A DNA stretch of 64,000 nucleotides from the NCBI GenBank assembly GCA_023055355.1, contig JALJCS010000018.1, positions 1,860,001 through 1,924,000 of the forward strand, given 5' to 3'. The stretch is from Agelaius tricolor. Lineage: Eukaryota; Chordata; Aves; Passeriformes; Icteridae. The position numbers were made by a program, and so were the translations under genes. The notes under the pieces are model-generated. The model worked only from the letters and a program-made list of their open reading frames with translations. It did no database searches and was not told where the DNA came from. Position 1 is the first letter of the stretch. The number at the start of each line of letters is the position of its first letter. Below, piece by piece: positions 1-12,167 of the stretch.

Positions 1-480
1 GATAAAACCAGGTAATTTCTTATTGTTAAAGCATGATGTTGTTCAAAGGAAATATGAAAATACCTTATGCAGAGTATAGAAACAATACCAAAGAGTCAGG
101 CAAGCTTTGAGATCAAATGGCTGGAGCTTGTGCCCAGAGATTAACTGTTTCAAATATGCTACCCACCCTCTTCCTCTAATGATGGAGATTTCACAGCCTT
201 TTCAGGCTCCTCAGGAAATCTTTTGCAGTCCCTAATTAGCCATGCCTTCCTGCAATTTAAACCCACAAGCAGTTGTCCTGTCTTGTAAGGATAATTCCTC
301 CTTGGAGCAGCCTTTTGTATATTTGAAGAATGATGTCCTTCAGGGTTTCCCTCAGCTTTCCATTTTCTGAACTGAAACACAATAGTTTTCAGGCTTGTCT
401 AAAGAAATATGATCTTTTTCTTTAGTAATTTCTGGGCTGTCTCCAGGTTTACAAGCAGCAATGTTCTTTGTTCTTTACAG

Positions 481-3400
481 AAAGAGAACATATTCCCCAG
501 ACAGCAAAGATTCTCCCAGTGATAAGAAGTCCAAAACAGAACCTGCTCAGAAACCTGAAAGTAGCAATACAGAAGAAAAAGCGAAAGAGGAGAAACAGGA
601 GGATGCTGCTGAGCCTTCAGGTGCCAAAAGTGGGGAACAGACAGAGCAAGATGAGCCCAGTTTACTCCTGGAGTCTGAAGATGAGCTGCTGGTGGATGAG
701 GAGGAGGCAGCAGCACTGTTAGAAAGTGGCAGCTCAGCAGGAGAGGATGCAGATGTTGCCAATTTAGCTGATGTGGCTACTGAGGAAAAAAAGGACACAC
801 CTGATGATGCGACTGTAAAAACTGAGGGGAATGCTGCAGCCACTCCAGCAGCCAAGAAAAAGCTTAAAAAGGTAACTCACACAGTGAGCTGCTGAGTGGG
901 GGAAGCCCAGGCTAACTTAGGTAGCACACAATGTACATTCTGGTGCAGACCTTCCTCTGTGGGTCTTTAAAACACCTGTCTGGAGAGGAACAGGTGTTGG
1001 GGCTCCTGTGAAGAAAATGGAAGATCTCACTGGGTGTGACTTGCACATGGATTCAGTTATAGGTCCCTGATTGTTTTGACAGAAGCTTTGATTCTGGGGC
1101 TTCTACCCTTGTTGCTTGCTGGGGATTTGCTTGCTTTTCACCCTCTTTTTGATTAATACTTAGCCAGGAACTGTGTTCTCTCAAGCAGTTCCTCAGCAAA
1201 CTGTCTGTAGTTACCCATGAGCCAGAGATGATGTTCAGAAACCAATGGACTGGGGACTTGAGGCTAATCTGGGCTTGGACAGAATTGCATGTACAGCTAC
1301 ACCTTAAACTGAGGGGCAGGTAGGGCCATCTGCAGTTAGCCAGGGCCCCTTTCCCACTGGAGAAAGACAAGAAATATTTTCAAGATGTTTCCAGTCACAG
1401 GCTACTTGCTGTGAATTCCCTTTTTCTCACCACATCATCCCACACTTATGTGGTTTTTATGTCCTACCTGCTTTGTTAATCACACTCAGTTCTGTGGAGT
1501 AGTGTGCAAAGTTGTAGTAATTTGTTGACTTGGAATGTTGTTTTGCAAGAAAGGCATGTTCCTAATTAGTGAATGAGATATGCATGGATCTGAGTTTTGG
1601 GGGATCCTTGTCAGGAGCCTGGTTAATGGTGCTGAGATGGATACTGGCCATGCAAATGGCATTTCCCAGTTTTCTTAGTGTTCCTTATTGGTATGTGGGC
1701 ATTGGCTGTGATAAACTGCTTCAGAGCCAGACTTCGTTCCTTGAAGACCCACATTCACAAAGGTGATGCTGCCTCAGTCCTGCTCTCAGTTGCTGTTAAG
1801 TATGTGGAAGAGTGGTATCTCAATATCAGCAGGAGCATTTCCAAAAATTCCGAATTCAGACAGTCCCTCAGAAGAGGGAATGAAACCTGGATTTTCAGAG
1901 GCTTTCACAGTTTGGGTGGTTGGTGGCTTTGGGTTGGGTTTTGTTTGGTTTTGTTTGTGTTTTAGTGGTTGTTTTAATGGGGATGCTCCAAGCTTTCTAC
2001 TGGTTGAAAAGAGCTTTTAATTATTTTTGATGAACTTTCATATCATTAGTGGAGACAGAATAGTTCTGCTAAGGTTTTGCCTTCTGTTCAGGCCATGAAT
2101 TCAAGGATCTTATGAGATTCTCAAATAGAAACAAAATTTGTGCACTCCAAAATTACTTTCACTTAAGGTACTCATGTTAAAAGAACTTTCATCTTGAGAA
2201 TTTAAATGGTTTTGGCTCTGTTCTTAAGTTGAAATCATGTTGCTGTGCTGAAGCAGTGGCCACCCCTGATGCAAAAAAAAAAAAAAACTATTGTGGAAGG
2301 GAACCCTTGATTTGGGAGCAGTGGGGTACAAAAAGAGCTGGTTAAACCTTGAGTGACAGTGTGAGTGAGCGAGGCAGCTCTCGTAGGAGGAGTATTTGTG
2401 CTGTAAAGCTCAGGGGGTTTGAGGGGAGCCCTCAGGCTGTGCTGACCCAGCCCCTTGTCCCCGCAGCGCTACGTGGGCGGCTTCCCGCGCAGCATGGAGG
2501 GCTTTGTCACCCTGGACGAGGTGGGCGACGAGGAGGACTCCGACCACCAGAAGCTGCGCAAGTCCGGGCTGGCAGCCAAGGCTGCGGGCAAGAGCGAGGA
2601 CAGCCTGGCAGAGATCAAGGTGGACAAGATTGAGGAGCCAGAGCAGGAGAGTGAAACGTTGGAAAACGGAACGAAAAGCGAAGAGAACGCCAAGGCTGAA
2701 AGTGTTGAAGCTTCTGATGCCACAACAGCACAGGATACTGAGAAAAGCACCCAGGAAAACACAGACCCCCAGGGCGAGCAGGAAACAAAGAGTGTTCTGG
2801 AGAAACCTCTTGTCCCAGATGAGTTTAGGATTGGGCCATACCAGCCAAACATTCCTGTTGGTAAGGCTGTTTCCATTTCTTTTCCAAAATGTCTCTGTGC
2901 ATCGCAGTAGCATTTCTCATTTCATCTGACTTTTATTTTTGGCAATACATTGCCCCATAGCCTTTCATTTTAGGGCTTTCCCCTCCTTCCCCTTCTTCAC
3001 TCCTGCCCTAAACCCAGTATTTTCTTCCTTTTTTCCTTCTTTTCATAGAGTTTTTCATAACCCCTTCCTTAGGCAGAAATTGACAGAGGTATCTTTTAGC
3101 AACACAAATTCAATTGCTAGCACAAAGCACAATAGTGGTAATAGTTCAGTCATATCAAATACTCCAAAACTGATCACAAAACGTTGTGAGATCTTGAAGG
3201 ACCTAATAAAATGGACCCTTAATCCAAAAGGTTAATTTTTAAATTAAAAAAAAAAAACCTGCACATATTTAGTTACTACTAGGCCCCTCCTTGACTAAAC
3301 TAAAACAGAGACTTTTAAAGATAAAGCAGCTTTTAATGTAAAGTGAATTATGGTATTAAGATTTAGCTGAAATGACATATGACATTAAAAGAAATGATGT

Positions 3401-5117
3401 AGAGTAGATCTCTTAGTTTATTTTGTGGTGTTTACTCCTCTAGGTGTGAATTATGTGGTACCCAAAACAGGGTTTTATTGCAAATTGTGTTCCCTGTTCT
3501 ACACAAATGAAGATGTTGCAAAAAAGACCCATTGCAGCAGCCTTCCTCATTATCAAAAGTTGAAGGTAAGGCAAAAACTTGTTCATTTTAAATGGCTTGA
3601 TTCTTTCTGGGGAATAGAGCTCAATGAGACCGGACTGAGAATAAAAATACCTTTCAGGCAGTGGAAATTGGCTTACTCACTTTTAACTCTAGATAGACCT
3701 CTCCAAAACGTCATCTTGTGAAAACAATATGCAGAATACACAGTTTAAAGAGTGGCTCCAGCATTTTTTTTTATCTTGTAAATTTGGATTCAAGAGGGAA
3801 TTCCAATTGGAATAAGGCCAGGCCTAGAAGTAGTGATGCAGAGTAAATACAGATGGCCCAGATCCCTTCCAGTTGTCCCTTTGAGAGTGCTTTCAACCAA
3901 TCAACAAAGCTTAAGATGAAGTTTTTATATGTTTAAAAAAGGAAAAACCTTTGCAACTTCTGATTTTGTGAGCACTTTTTCCATTTTCTAACTGGATGAG
4001 GTATCACATGATTGCATGGCATGAGTGACAATGCTGCTGCTGTAACCTCATACTGTGAGCTGCAAACATGACCTCCAGGAAAGGGCAATCCCAAAGGAAT
4101 TCTGATAGTCCTGCAGTGTCACATTAATGCATTTCAGGGCAGTTGATCCCTGAGCTGAAAGCAAACCCCAGGGGCTCCACAGAGAAGGAGAATTTGGCAC
4201 CTCATAATTCAAACATTTGCCTTCTTGGAGTAACAGGGAACCCTCTAAATAAACAAAGGACCCAGGAAGGCAGATGGCACAAAAATTGTCACCAAACAAT
4301 ACCGTGAAGGAAGGAGTAGATCAGAAAATCAATTCCCATGCAGGATCTTGTAGGAAGAAAATTCACCTCATCCATCACCATAGTGTTTTTTTCTTTTTTT
4401 TCCTTGTTTTTTTTTTTTCCATTGAGGTACCTGCTTATGGGACATTAAAGCCTTGATGTAAAAAGGGAAGGGGGAAAAATGCTAATTTGTGAGCTTAATT
4501 ACTTGAATGAAACATGATTTGCTTTGCTTTTTCCATGGCAGAAATGATCAGTGAGCTGCTTGTGGGTGATGGTGTGACTGTAGCGGGGTTTGGAATTGGG
4601 GAGGGAAGGGGGAATGCAGCTTTTGTTTCACAGTGACACTTGCTTGGAGATGGAAGTCTCCTTTGCTTGGAGAGCTGGGAGAATGAAATAGGTGAATTGA
4701 TCTTGCTGCCAAATGTCATCAAAGTGGTTCCAAATTCCTCAGGCTTCCAAATTAACCCTTCTTCAGGGAGGGGAGATACTGAGCAATTGTGTCCCTGCCT
4801 CTCTAGAGGGCAGATTCCACCCAGGTAAGTGGCTCAGTCATGTCACAAGTCCATGAGAAAAGGGGAAGGAATTCCCTTGGCTTGTCAAGGAGAGCTCCAC
4901 TCCAGGGTGAGGAGAAGTGCCAGCCTCGTTAGTTATGACCTTTGCAATTGCAATTGATGCTCACAGATTTTAAACTTGGAAATTGGATTTATGTTTCCGT
5001 TCTTTATGTTGTGCCTGTGAGAAACTCTTTAAATATATCCCCAATATAACTGGTTTCTTTCAACAGAAAATTCTGGATAAAATGGCAGAAGACTTCAGGC
5101 AAAAGAAAGAAGGTTAA
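481..5117 (+). CDS. MATR3: Matrin-3, C-terminal four coding exons (5' part outside window)
   Basis: Nuclear-matrix RNA/DNA-binding protein that acts in splicing and RNA retention (known of the family). Coding exons at 481-871, 2467-2860, 3444-3565 and 5067-5117, all with AG/GT borders and consistent frame, giving 318 residues to the TAA at 5115-5117. The first exon opens with the nuclear-localisation-like stretch [18 protein letters not shown], followed by an acidic segment ([18 protein letters not shown]). The second carries [17 protein letters not shown] and ends in [12 protein letters not shown]. The third holds the second matrin-type C2H2 zinc finger, CKLC followed by H-x5-H (THCSSLPH). 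The last exon is a short basic tail ending QKKEG, close to the human tail QKKET. The RRM domains and first zinc finger lie upstream of base 1. The introns (872-2466, 2861-3443, 3566-5066) hold no gene that I recognise. Confidence 0.97.
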
Positions 5118-6130
5118 AAAGAAGGAAGGATGTAAGGAAAACGTGGCTTTGTTTTTAATGTTAATCTTTTTTAAAAGCAGTACAAGTAGTAGATGGAAAT
5201 ACTGTATTCTTTTTTGTTTTAGTGAGATACAGTAGGCATTATAGGTCTGTTCATGTGTTAAATGTTGTAGCAAAAAGCATATGCAGTTAAGTTAATGACA
5301 ACAGTTTGTTCTTAATGTGAGAATGGCAACAACTTTTCATTTGACACTTCAAGCTATTACAGAAAAAGAAATCTTGCACCCTTGTGGAAAGCTCATCTAT
5401 GAGAAGAAAACTGCGTTTAAATGAAACTTACTACTTTCAAGCTTCAGAAATTGTCTTTCAATTCCATTCTGAATAAAAAATGAAAAGTAATACTGTATTT
5501 TTATTTTATCTAGAACATTCCGTATTTTGGTCTGAGCCTAGCAGCTGTTTAATTTTGAGTGTAAGGCTGTCATTGCATTTCACTTTGAAAAAGTCGTTAA
5601 ATGTAAGTTGCATTTTTAAATGTTGAATTGCAGTTTCTTTCAATGTCACTGCTGTTATCTATAGCAAATAGGAAAATTAGTGATTAGTCAGCTTTTACAA
5701 CTTTGTGATTTTTTTCCTAAGCTCTTGCTAGACTTTCCTATTCAGCTATTCCGTGTATTTTTAGTGAGAAGTAAATGCCCATTCTCTGACCAGTATTATT
5801 TCCTCGAGCTCTTCCTGCTTTTACTTGAATCTCGTCGCTGTCGTACATCTCTGGTATATCAAAAGCAGCATTGGAGTCCCAAAAGGGACAGAGGTATCTT
5901 TATATTCTTCACATGGAAGTTTTCATACCTGCATTTTAACACCATTTTTTTGTTAAAACCTGGTTTTGTCAAGACTCTTTAGAACTGTGCATTTAATGTA
6001 CCTGCACATGTGAGATGTGAACAGGAATTTGCATGTGTAACCTGTGTTTATCTGTAGTTTTTGTTATTTACTGCTTATTTGTGACTTCAGGTTACTAAAG
6101 TGATTCCCAATAAACAAAGCTAGACCACAG
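5118..6130 (+). other. MATR3: MATR3 3' UTR
   Basis: AT-rich stretch after the MATR3 stop codon. An AATAAA at 6109-6114 is the best candidate for the main poly(A) signal; an earlier A-rich AATAAA near 5471 could serve a shorter form. The end of the UTR is inferred from the signal, not seen directly. Confidence 0.7.
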
Positions 6131-8340
6131 TGATTTGTTAGAGATGTTTGGCATGTTAACCAGTGTGTCTGCTGAACTCTATCCTATGTCATGTCACCAC
6201 ACCAAAACTCAAGCTCTCTTTTTAAAATGTGCATGTTTTTAACACCTTTGCTTCAGCAGCTTCCTGCATAACTCTTCTTTCTCTTCCCTAAACCCTCTTG
6301 CATTTCCAAACAAATTAAAATATCACTTGTTAAAACCCTGGTAGGTATATTCTGCTGACACTTTTATTTCTGAAGATTTGGGGTGTTCTCATCAAAGCTG
6401 AAGCCACATCCCATTCATGCAGACAAAACAGACTGGGGCCCATTCTTCCAGCCTGAGCCTCCACCAGTGAGGATCTGGGGCTTGGAAGGGGTTTGCCATG
6501 CAGGAGGCTGAGTGCTGCTGAAGTTAAAATGTCCTTCGTTAAGCAGGCATACCCAGCAGACACAGGACTTTGTGTGCAAGTCAAGCCTCGAGAACTTGTT
6601 TTTCCAGCTGTGACTTTGTGTTGCACCCTCACCCGAGGGGTGCAGTCCCTCACAGAGCTTGAGCCACCTCCAGCGAGGGCAGCAGGTTCTGTGGGGGCCT
6701 GGAGAGGGGAGAAGTGCTGAGGAGCAGCTCCAGTGCAGGGTTTGTTGAAATAGCACATCCAAATTAAAGTTTTACCATGCAGTGACTCATCCCTGTACAG
6801 AGAGCAGTTACTGCACTGTACATGACACTCATTAGTATGCAAAGTGATGTTTGGGTTTGTAGGAAATGGATTAAATGTCAGTCACCGATAGAATCTTAAA
6901 GCTTTCTGATGCCCCTGAAAGAAATCACAGGCACCAGCAGCCCTGCACTTAGAGCAGAACTAAGTCACAAGGATGGGCTTGGAGCCCCAGTCAGGTAGCA
7001 TTTGTCACTCATCTGTCCTGAGAGGCTGTTGAGTCCATCTGCTTTGGCTGTAGACCAGGCCCCCCTTCTCTCTGAGGGGGGCAGATAATTTATTTCCAAG
7101 GTCCTTTAAGTTTCCTTACAATATTCATTTAAGGTTAATGTATCAAAATACTACATTCAGTTTTTAAAGTAGCCTTTTGTTAGCTAATACCCGTGCTGAT
7201 ATTCTAACTTGTGTGAGTGCTGACCTATGTACAGGTAAACATGTACATCATGTTTAGTGTTTAAACATAAAGCATTCCCAGGTGTGAGTGATTTTAGGAT
7301 GTTTTTACATGTCAGAAGTTAAATCAAACCCACTGCTTCTGCAGAGTGCCTTCTGTTCCCATGCACAGGTCAGGAAGAATAGAGCCCTTAGGGTAATTTG
7401 TGAGGAAAAGGTGCCAGAAAAACCTGATCTTGAGGACAGATTCCAGACGCACACGTTGGTGTCATGAGCTGCTTATTTGGGAATAACTGCACTGTGGAGG
7501 GTGAGAGAAATCCCAGAGCACAAGGGTGACTGTAAAATGTTAGGCTCTGCTTCAGGTACAATTTTCAGCTGTAAGGAGTAACCTGGAGCCTGCTGTCCCA
7601 TTGCTGTGGGGAGTGAGTAGAGAGAGAACTTATTCCAGGTGAGAAAACCACATCCTGCTGGATTTGTAGAGTTGGAAATTGTGGAAATAACAGTAGCAAG
7701 AGTACAGTGTTGTTTTTTTAAATATGATGCTTGCAGAGGTATTTTGTAGTGTTTGATGGACTGTGAGGAAACCCTTGGGCCCTGGGAGCAAGTTGGTAAT
7801 GGTGGCTGGTAAAATCAGTATAAACCAACATACACTTGGGTATTTCCAGCTGCTTTGTGTGCCACGTGTGGCTGCAGCTGGGGCAGCCGGCTCACGGAGG
7901 GTTTGTGGCTCCAGATTGTTGCTGGTTTCTGTGCCTCTTGTGAGGCTGTGAATGGGCCAGAGAGGCATTCCCACCTTCCCCTGAGGAAAAGGGAGAGGAG
8001 AAACAAAAGAGAATAAAAATGGCTTTTGAACCCATTTTGTAAATGGGGCTGAAGCCTCGCCACGTACTCGGAAAGGAATCTCTACTATGTGCCGTTTCCT
8101 GATACAGCGCCTTAAAACGCACGAGCCCGGGCAGAAACAGCACTGCGAACCGGAGCGTTGTTCCCTCCGTGTTCCATTATCCTCTCCCTCAGTGAGGCAA
8201 GGCGTCTGCGCCTCCCGGGTCAGCCGCTGTCCCGAGCGAGGCTGGGGGAGCCTCGGGGGTTGCCCAGTAACGGGGAGTGTTGGCACCCCCCTGTGAGAGC
8301 CCCGGGGCCGTTTGGCGATCCTCCGTGAGTCCCTGGGCTG
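6131..8340. other. MATR3-PAIP2 intergenic region
   Basis: About 2.2 kb between the MATR3 poly(A) signal and the PAIP2 CpG island. I see no conserved coding exon, RNA gene or clear transposon. Minus-strand open frames at 6330-6842 and 7630-8286 have no recognisable domain, no splice context and no resemblance to known proteins, and are treated as chance. Confidence 0.5.
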
Positions 8341-8344
8341 TTCG

Positions 8345-9210
8345 GCCCCTGCCCCCTCACCGCCGCTGGCACAAGATGGCGGCCGCTACGCCGGACTGCG
8401 CTTCCCGGCGTGCCCCGCGCCGCCACGCGAAATGGCCGCCAGGTGCCGTGCAGGACTACAGCTCCCAGCATGCCGCGCGCCGGGAGGAGGGTGGGGAAAA
8501 GACTACGAGTCCCGGTGTGCAGTGCGCCGCCCCCCCGCCGATGCTGCGGCCTGCCGCGCGCCCGCCGCCGCGGCTTCCGGGGGAGAGGGGGCGGCGCCGG
8601 CGGGGGGCCCGGCGTTGGCGGAAGTGACGTCAGGTCCGGCGGTGTGTGGCGGAGTGGGGCGGGCCGGGCCGAGCGCGGACCGGGCGGAGCGGAGCGGGGC
8701 CGGTGGGTCCGGTGGGGTCCGGGCGGGTCACGGCGGAGCGGCGGCTCCTCTGCGCACCGCAGGTGAGAGTCGGGGGACGGTCCCGGCCACGCACCGCCGG
8801 CGCCGCCGCGGGGGCTCGAGGGCGCCGCCCCCTCCCCTGAGGCGGCGCCGGGCCGCGGCCTCCACCCCCCGCGGCGGGGCCGCCCCTCGGTATTGTCTGC
8901 GGCGCCATCCGGGGCCTGCGGGGGCGGCTAGTGCCGAACAAAGCGGGGCCGGGGGGCGGCGGCCCCGCGGCGTTACCGCCCGCGCGGGGCCGAGCGCGGG
9001 GCCGGGGCAGCGAGCGGCGCGGCCCGGGGTTACCGGCACCCGGGTACCGACAACACCGGCTCGCGGCCGCGGCCCCGCTGCTACCGAAACGTGGCCCCGG
9101 AGCGGGTCCGCCCGGCCGTCGAGGGGCCCCGTCCCTGCCGGGGCGCTGCTCCCACAACCCCCGGCTGAGCCCCGCGCGGGGGAGGCGGCTGCGTTCGGTA
9201 ACCTCCAGCG
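8345..9210 (+). promoter_or_regulatory. PAIP2: CpG-island promoter of PAIP2
   Basis: A sharply bounded GC- and CpG-dense block. From left to right it has a YY1-type AAGATGGCGGCCGC (8373-8386), three tandem ZNF143-type elements (8395-8526), an ETS/CRE composite CGGAAGTGACGTCA (8619-8632), GC boxes, and a splice donor at 8763 (CGCACCGCAG then GTGAGAG). There is no clear TATA box, as is usual for a housekeeping gene. The long open frames across the island on both strands follow from the lack of A/T-rich stop codons and are not counted as genes. Confidence 0.85.
8650..8762 (+). other. PAIP2: PAIP2 non-coding exon 1 (start approximate)
   Basis: Inferred 5' UTR exon inside the CpG island, just after the ETS/CRE composite. 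The 3' limit at 8762 comes from a strong donor (AG|GTGAGAG). The 5' limit is a guess, because the transcription start cannot be read from sequence. It would splice to the acceptor before 12146, 22 bases upstream of the PAIP2 ATG. Confidence 0.5.
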
Positions 9211-12145
9211 CGGCGCTGCAAGGCGTTTATATCAGATAGCGCTGGCGTCCCGCGTGGATTTGATTAAGAAATCTGTTTATTGGGCGGGTATAATTATTAG
9301 ACGGTTATAATCAGCTCCCTCGATAAGAGCCGTGTGCTAATCTTGATAGATAAGGAGGAGCTGGGCCGGTGCTGCCGACTCGCGGGAGCAATCACCGGCT
9401 GATAAACAAGTCGCTGACTTCTGCCCCAGCTGCGCTAAAACACCTTCCTTTAATCTTCGGCTCCCACTAAAACCATGATGTTTTGGGGTGCTTAAAGCAA
9501 ATATCGTAGGGTTTTTACTTAATTATTCTCTCTTTTTCTGTGGCGGGTAAGGAGCTGTGGTTTCTGCATGGAATTAGGCCTGACCTCACCTCCGGAGAAG
9601 GCAGTGGATAATCTTCTTTCGTGACTGGGTTTTAAATGCAGCCTCTTTTAATGATGGTCGGTCTAGGGCTCTTCATGGCTGTAACTGCAGCAAAATTCAG
9701 GGAAATGGGTGAATTAATTGGCCTTAGTGATGTTCTGGAGTAACAAACTGCACACTGCATACAGAAAACAACTCAGGGTTAGCTGAAAGTCTGTTGTTAC
9801 AGGATTTTTTATTTCTGTCTTCATTCCTAAGATACAAGTACTATTTTTTATTAGCGTCTTTCCTTATGCATTTGCAGTGTGCTTGCTCCACCACCCCCAC
9901 CCCACACCAAAATCCCAGAGGAACTCGGGTCAGAACCTCACAGCGTGTCACTGTGGCAGAATTCTCCCTGTTTTCTGTTCTTTAGCACTGCCAGTGTTAC
10001 ATTTCCTCTTCTACAGTGAGAAGCTTTGAGCTCCTCTGCTTCCCACCTACACCCAGATGGAAAATGGGTTATTTTTATTCCCAGCAGCAGTGTAGCCTGG
10101 CACTGGGGCTTGTTTCCTGCAGCAGCCTGCTTGGATTGGGACTTTTTGCAAGACTGAAGTGGCATTTGGCTCTCCCCCTCAGAATTCCCTGACTGAAAAG
10201 GTTGTACCAGTACTGGTGGAACAAGACTGAGCTTGTCCCCACACGTGAGCACAGAAACCTGGTTTGTATCTTGAAGTGGAGAAATGGGAAGGTTTATTTG
10301 TTCTGGAAGGTTTATTTGTTCTGTTGGAAGCTGCAGAAAATTAAATCAGGGGTGCTGCAAGTGAGGAACCAGCCTGGGGCTTCCTCAGAGTTCCTGCAGG
10401 ATAAGTGAGTGTGGACATGTTTCCCTGTGGGAAAGGCATGAATGGTCTGAGGGCTTCATCAGATAAAATTCAAATGTTCAGGCTGAGAAGATCATTGAAG
10501 ATCATCCCCATCACCCTTGGGCAGTGGTGGACAAAGCTGGTTTGGTCCAAGCTGGACTTCCCTCCCTCTCTCCTAAAGCTGGAGCTCCTGTCTCGTGGGA
10601 ATGCTTCAGAAATGGGAAAGCTGGCCTGTGATTCAACAAATTAACCTTCCAAGCTTTTACACAAACAAGTAGGGTTGGTTTGTTAGGTTTGGGTTGTTTT
10701 TTTTAATTATTTTTACCATTCTGGACTTGTCTGGGTACAGTCACCTTTGTGTAGAAGCTGCCTGAGTTCCTCACTGCTGAGGCAGTTACTTTCAGGAAAA
10801 TAATAATATCAAAACTAGCTCCACAAAAGAGAAGGTGAAAAGACATGCCAGTAAAAAGTGGGGGGGAAAGAAATTTGGTTTTTTAGGCTTTTCTTCCTGT
10901 ACTCCATCCCATGTGTTGGTTTGGGGACAGCTGAAGTGGCTTAAAGCAATTTCAAGCTTGAATTGGGGTGTTAAATACAAAGTCCTTTCCTGTTTTATGT
11001 AAATGCTGCCAGTAATCCTCAGCAAGTTTGTTCTGAAAGAACATCAAAAAGAACCTGTTTTCCCTTGTGGAATACACAGTGGAATACAGGCATCTGCTCC
11101 CAGTTGTGGCACTTCCCAGGCAGCTGCAGTGACTTCTGTGCTGGGGTTTGCCTTTGATAGAGAAACGTGGAACACAGCAAGCCAGGCAGGTTCCTTCTTC
11201 TTTGTGCTTTTCTTTATTGGTCACTCAGGTGTGGCAGGTTTTTAGCTGGTATCATCAAGAGTTTTGAACCAAAACTTGCATTAATTCCTTAGATAACAGA
11301 ACTGACTGGAATGCAAAGAGAAAATGTGAGGTGCTGGGTGATAAGCCCTTGTACTCTAATAACAACAAGGCTGGCTTCTTCTCTCTGAAGAAGTCACTCT
11401 TTGATATGCAGACAACGAAGTTTTGTTAAGAAAATAAAAATATTTTCACTTGCTGCTGAAGCTTTCATTGTGAATTTTAACATGAGAAAAACATTAGAAT
11501 TTGACTTGAGTCATGGATTTTTGGTCAGGTTTTTTTTAGGTCTTTTTTATGACATTGCCTCACTTTGTGTACTGTTTAAAGAAAATTGATACTACCAGTG
11601 TTAGTATCCAACAAATACTGAGCTTTTCCAGTGTTGATCTGTTTATTTGGGCATGGTACAGAAGGGCAGCAATGTTGTGTCACCTCAGAACACACAGATT
11701 TCCAGGTGGACCTATGCAGGGTCAGTTCCTCGTGGTTTCTGCTCACTGCAAGGTTTCCAAGCAGGAAAGGGCTGTGAAACCTGGCTCGTGCCATCACACA
11801 CAACACTTAAAAGTGCTTTGGAAAACAAATTCTCCTTTTGAGTGTTTAAATATTTTCCTACTGGCAAGTTTCCTACTGTTTTTTCCTGTCACTTTTCATT
11901 GGCTGTGGTGCTTGGCTTCAGTGAGGTTCAGTTTGGGAAATTAATTTGTCCCTGGAATCCGCACACAATGGGAACGGTGTTTGTGATGCCGCTCCTTGCT
12001 GTGATCTCACAGCTCTGCTGCAGTCAGGGCAAGGCTGCCTGGAGCCTCTGAATGCAGGTGCAGCCTCTGTTCCCTTGGGCTGGGCTTGTGCAGGCAGGGA
12101 ATGAGGAGCCTGCAGGTGTTTCATGCTGCCCTCCCTCAGTTGCAG
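8763..12145 (+). other. PAIP2: PAIP2 intron 1
   Basis: 3.4 kb intron between the non-coding exon and the first coding exon. The first 450 bases continue the CpG island, and the rest is ordinary AT-richer sequence. The only repeat noted is a small tandem duplication of GAAGGTTTATTTGTTCTG near 10289-10322. I see no gene inside. Confidence 0.5.
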
Positions 12146-12167
12146 GTTTGGGATCGGAGTGGCAGCC

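Noticed and set aside
1..480. Possible further MATR3 exon at the left edge
   Set aside because: No matrin-3 sequence can be read in either direction before 481, and the sequence up to the acceptor at 479-480 looks intronic.
872..5066. snoRNA genes in MATR3 introns
   Set aside because: The human locus hosts a snoRNA at its far 5' end. I looked for C/D or H/ACA box pairs here and found none convincing by eye.
7630..8286. 218-codon minus-strand frame upstream of PAIP2
   Set aside because: No domain or signal, no plausible splice partners, and composition like random moderate-GC sequence. A divergent gene from the PAIP2 CpG island was considered but is unsupported.
8312..9310. 332-codon frame through the PAIP2 CpG island
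   Set aside because: CpG islands lack A/T-rich stops. It has no domain and spans the promoter motifs and the exon 1 donor.
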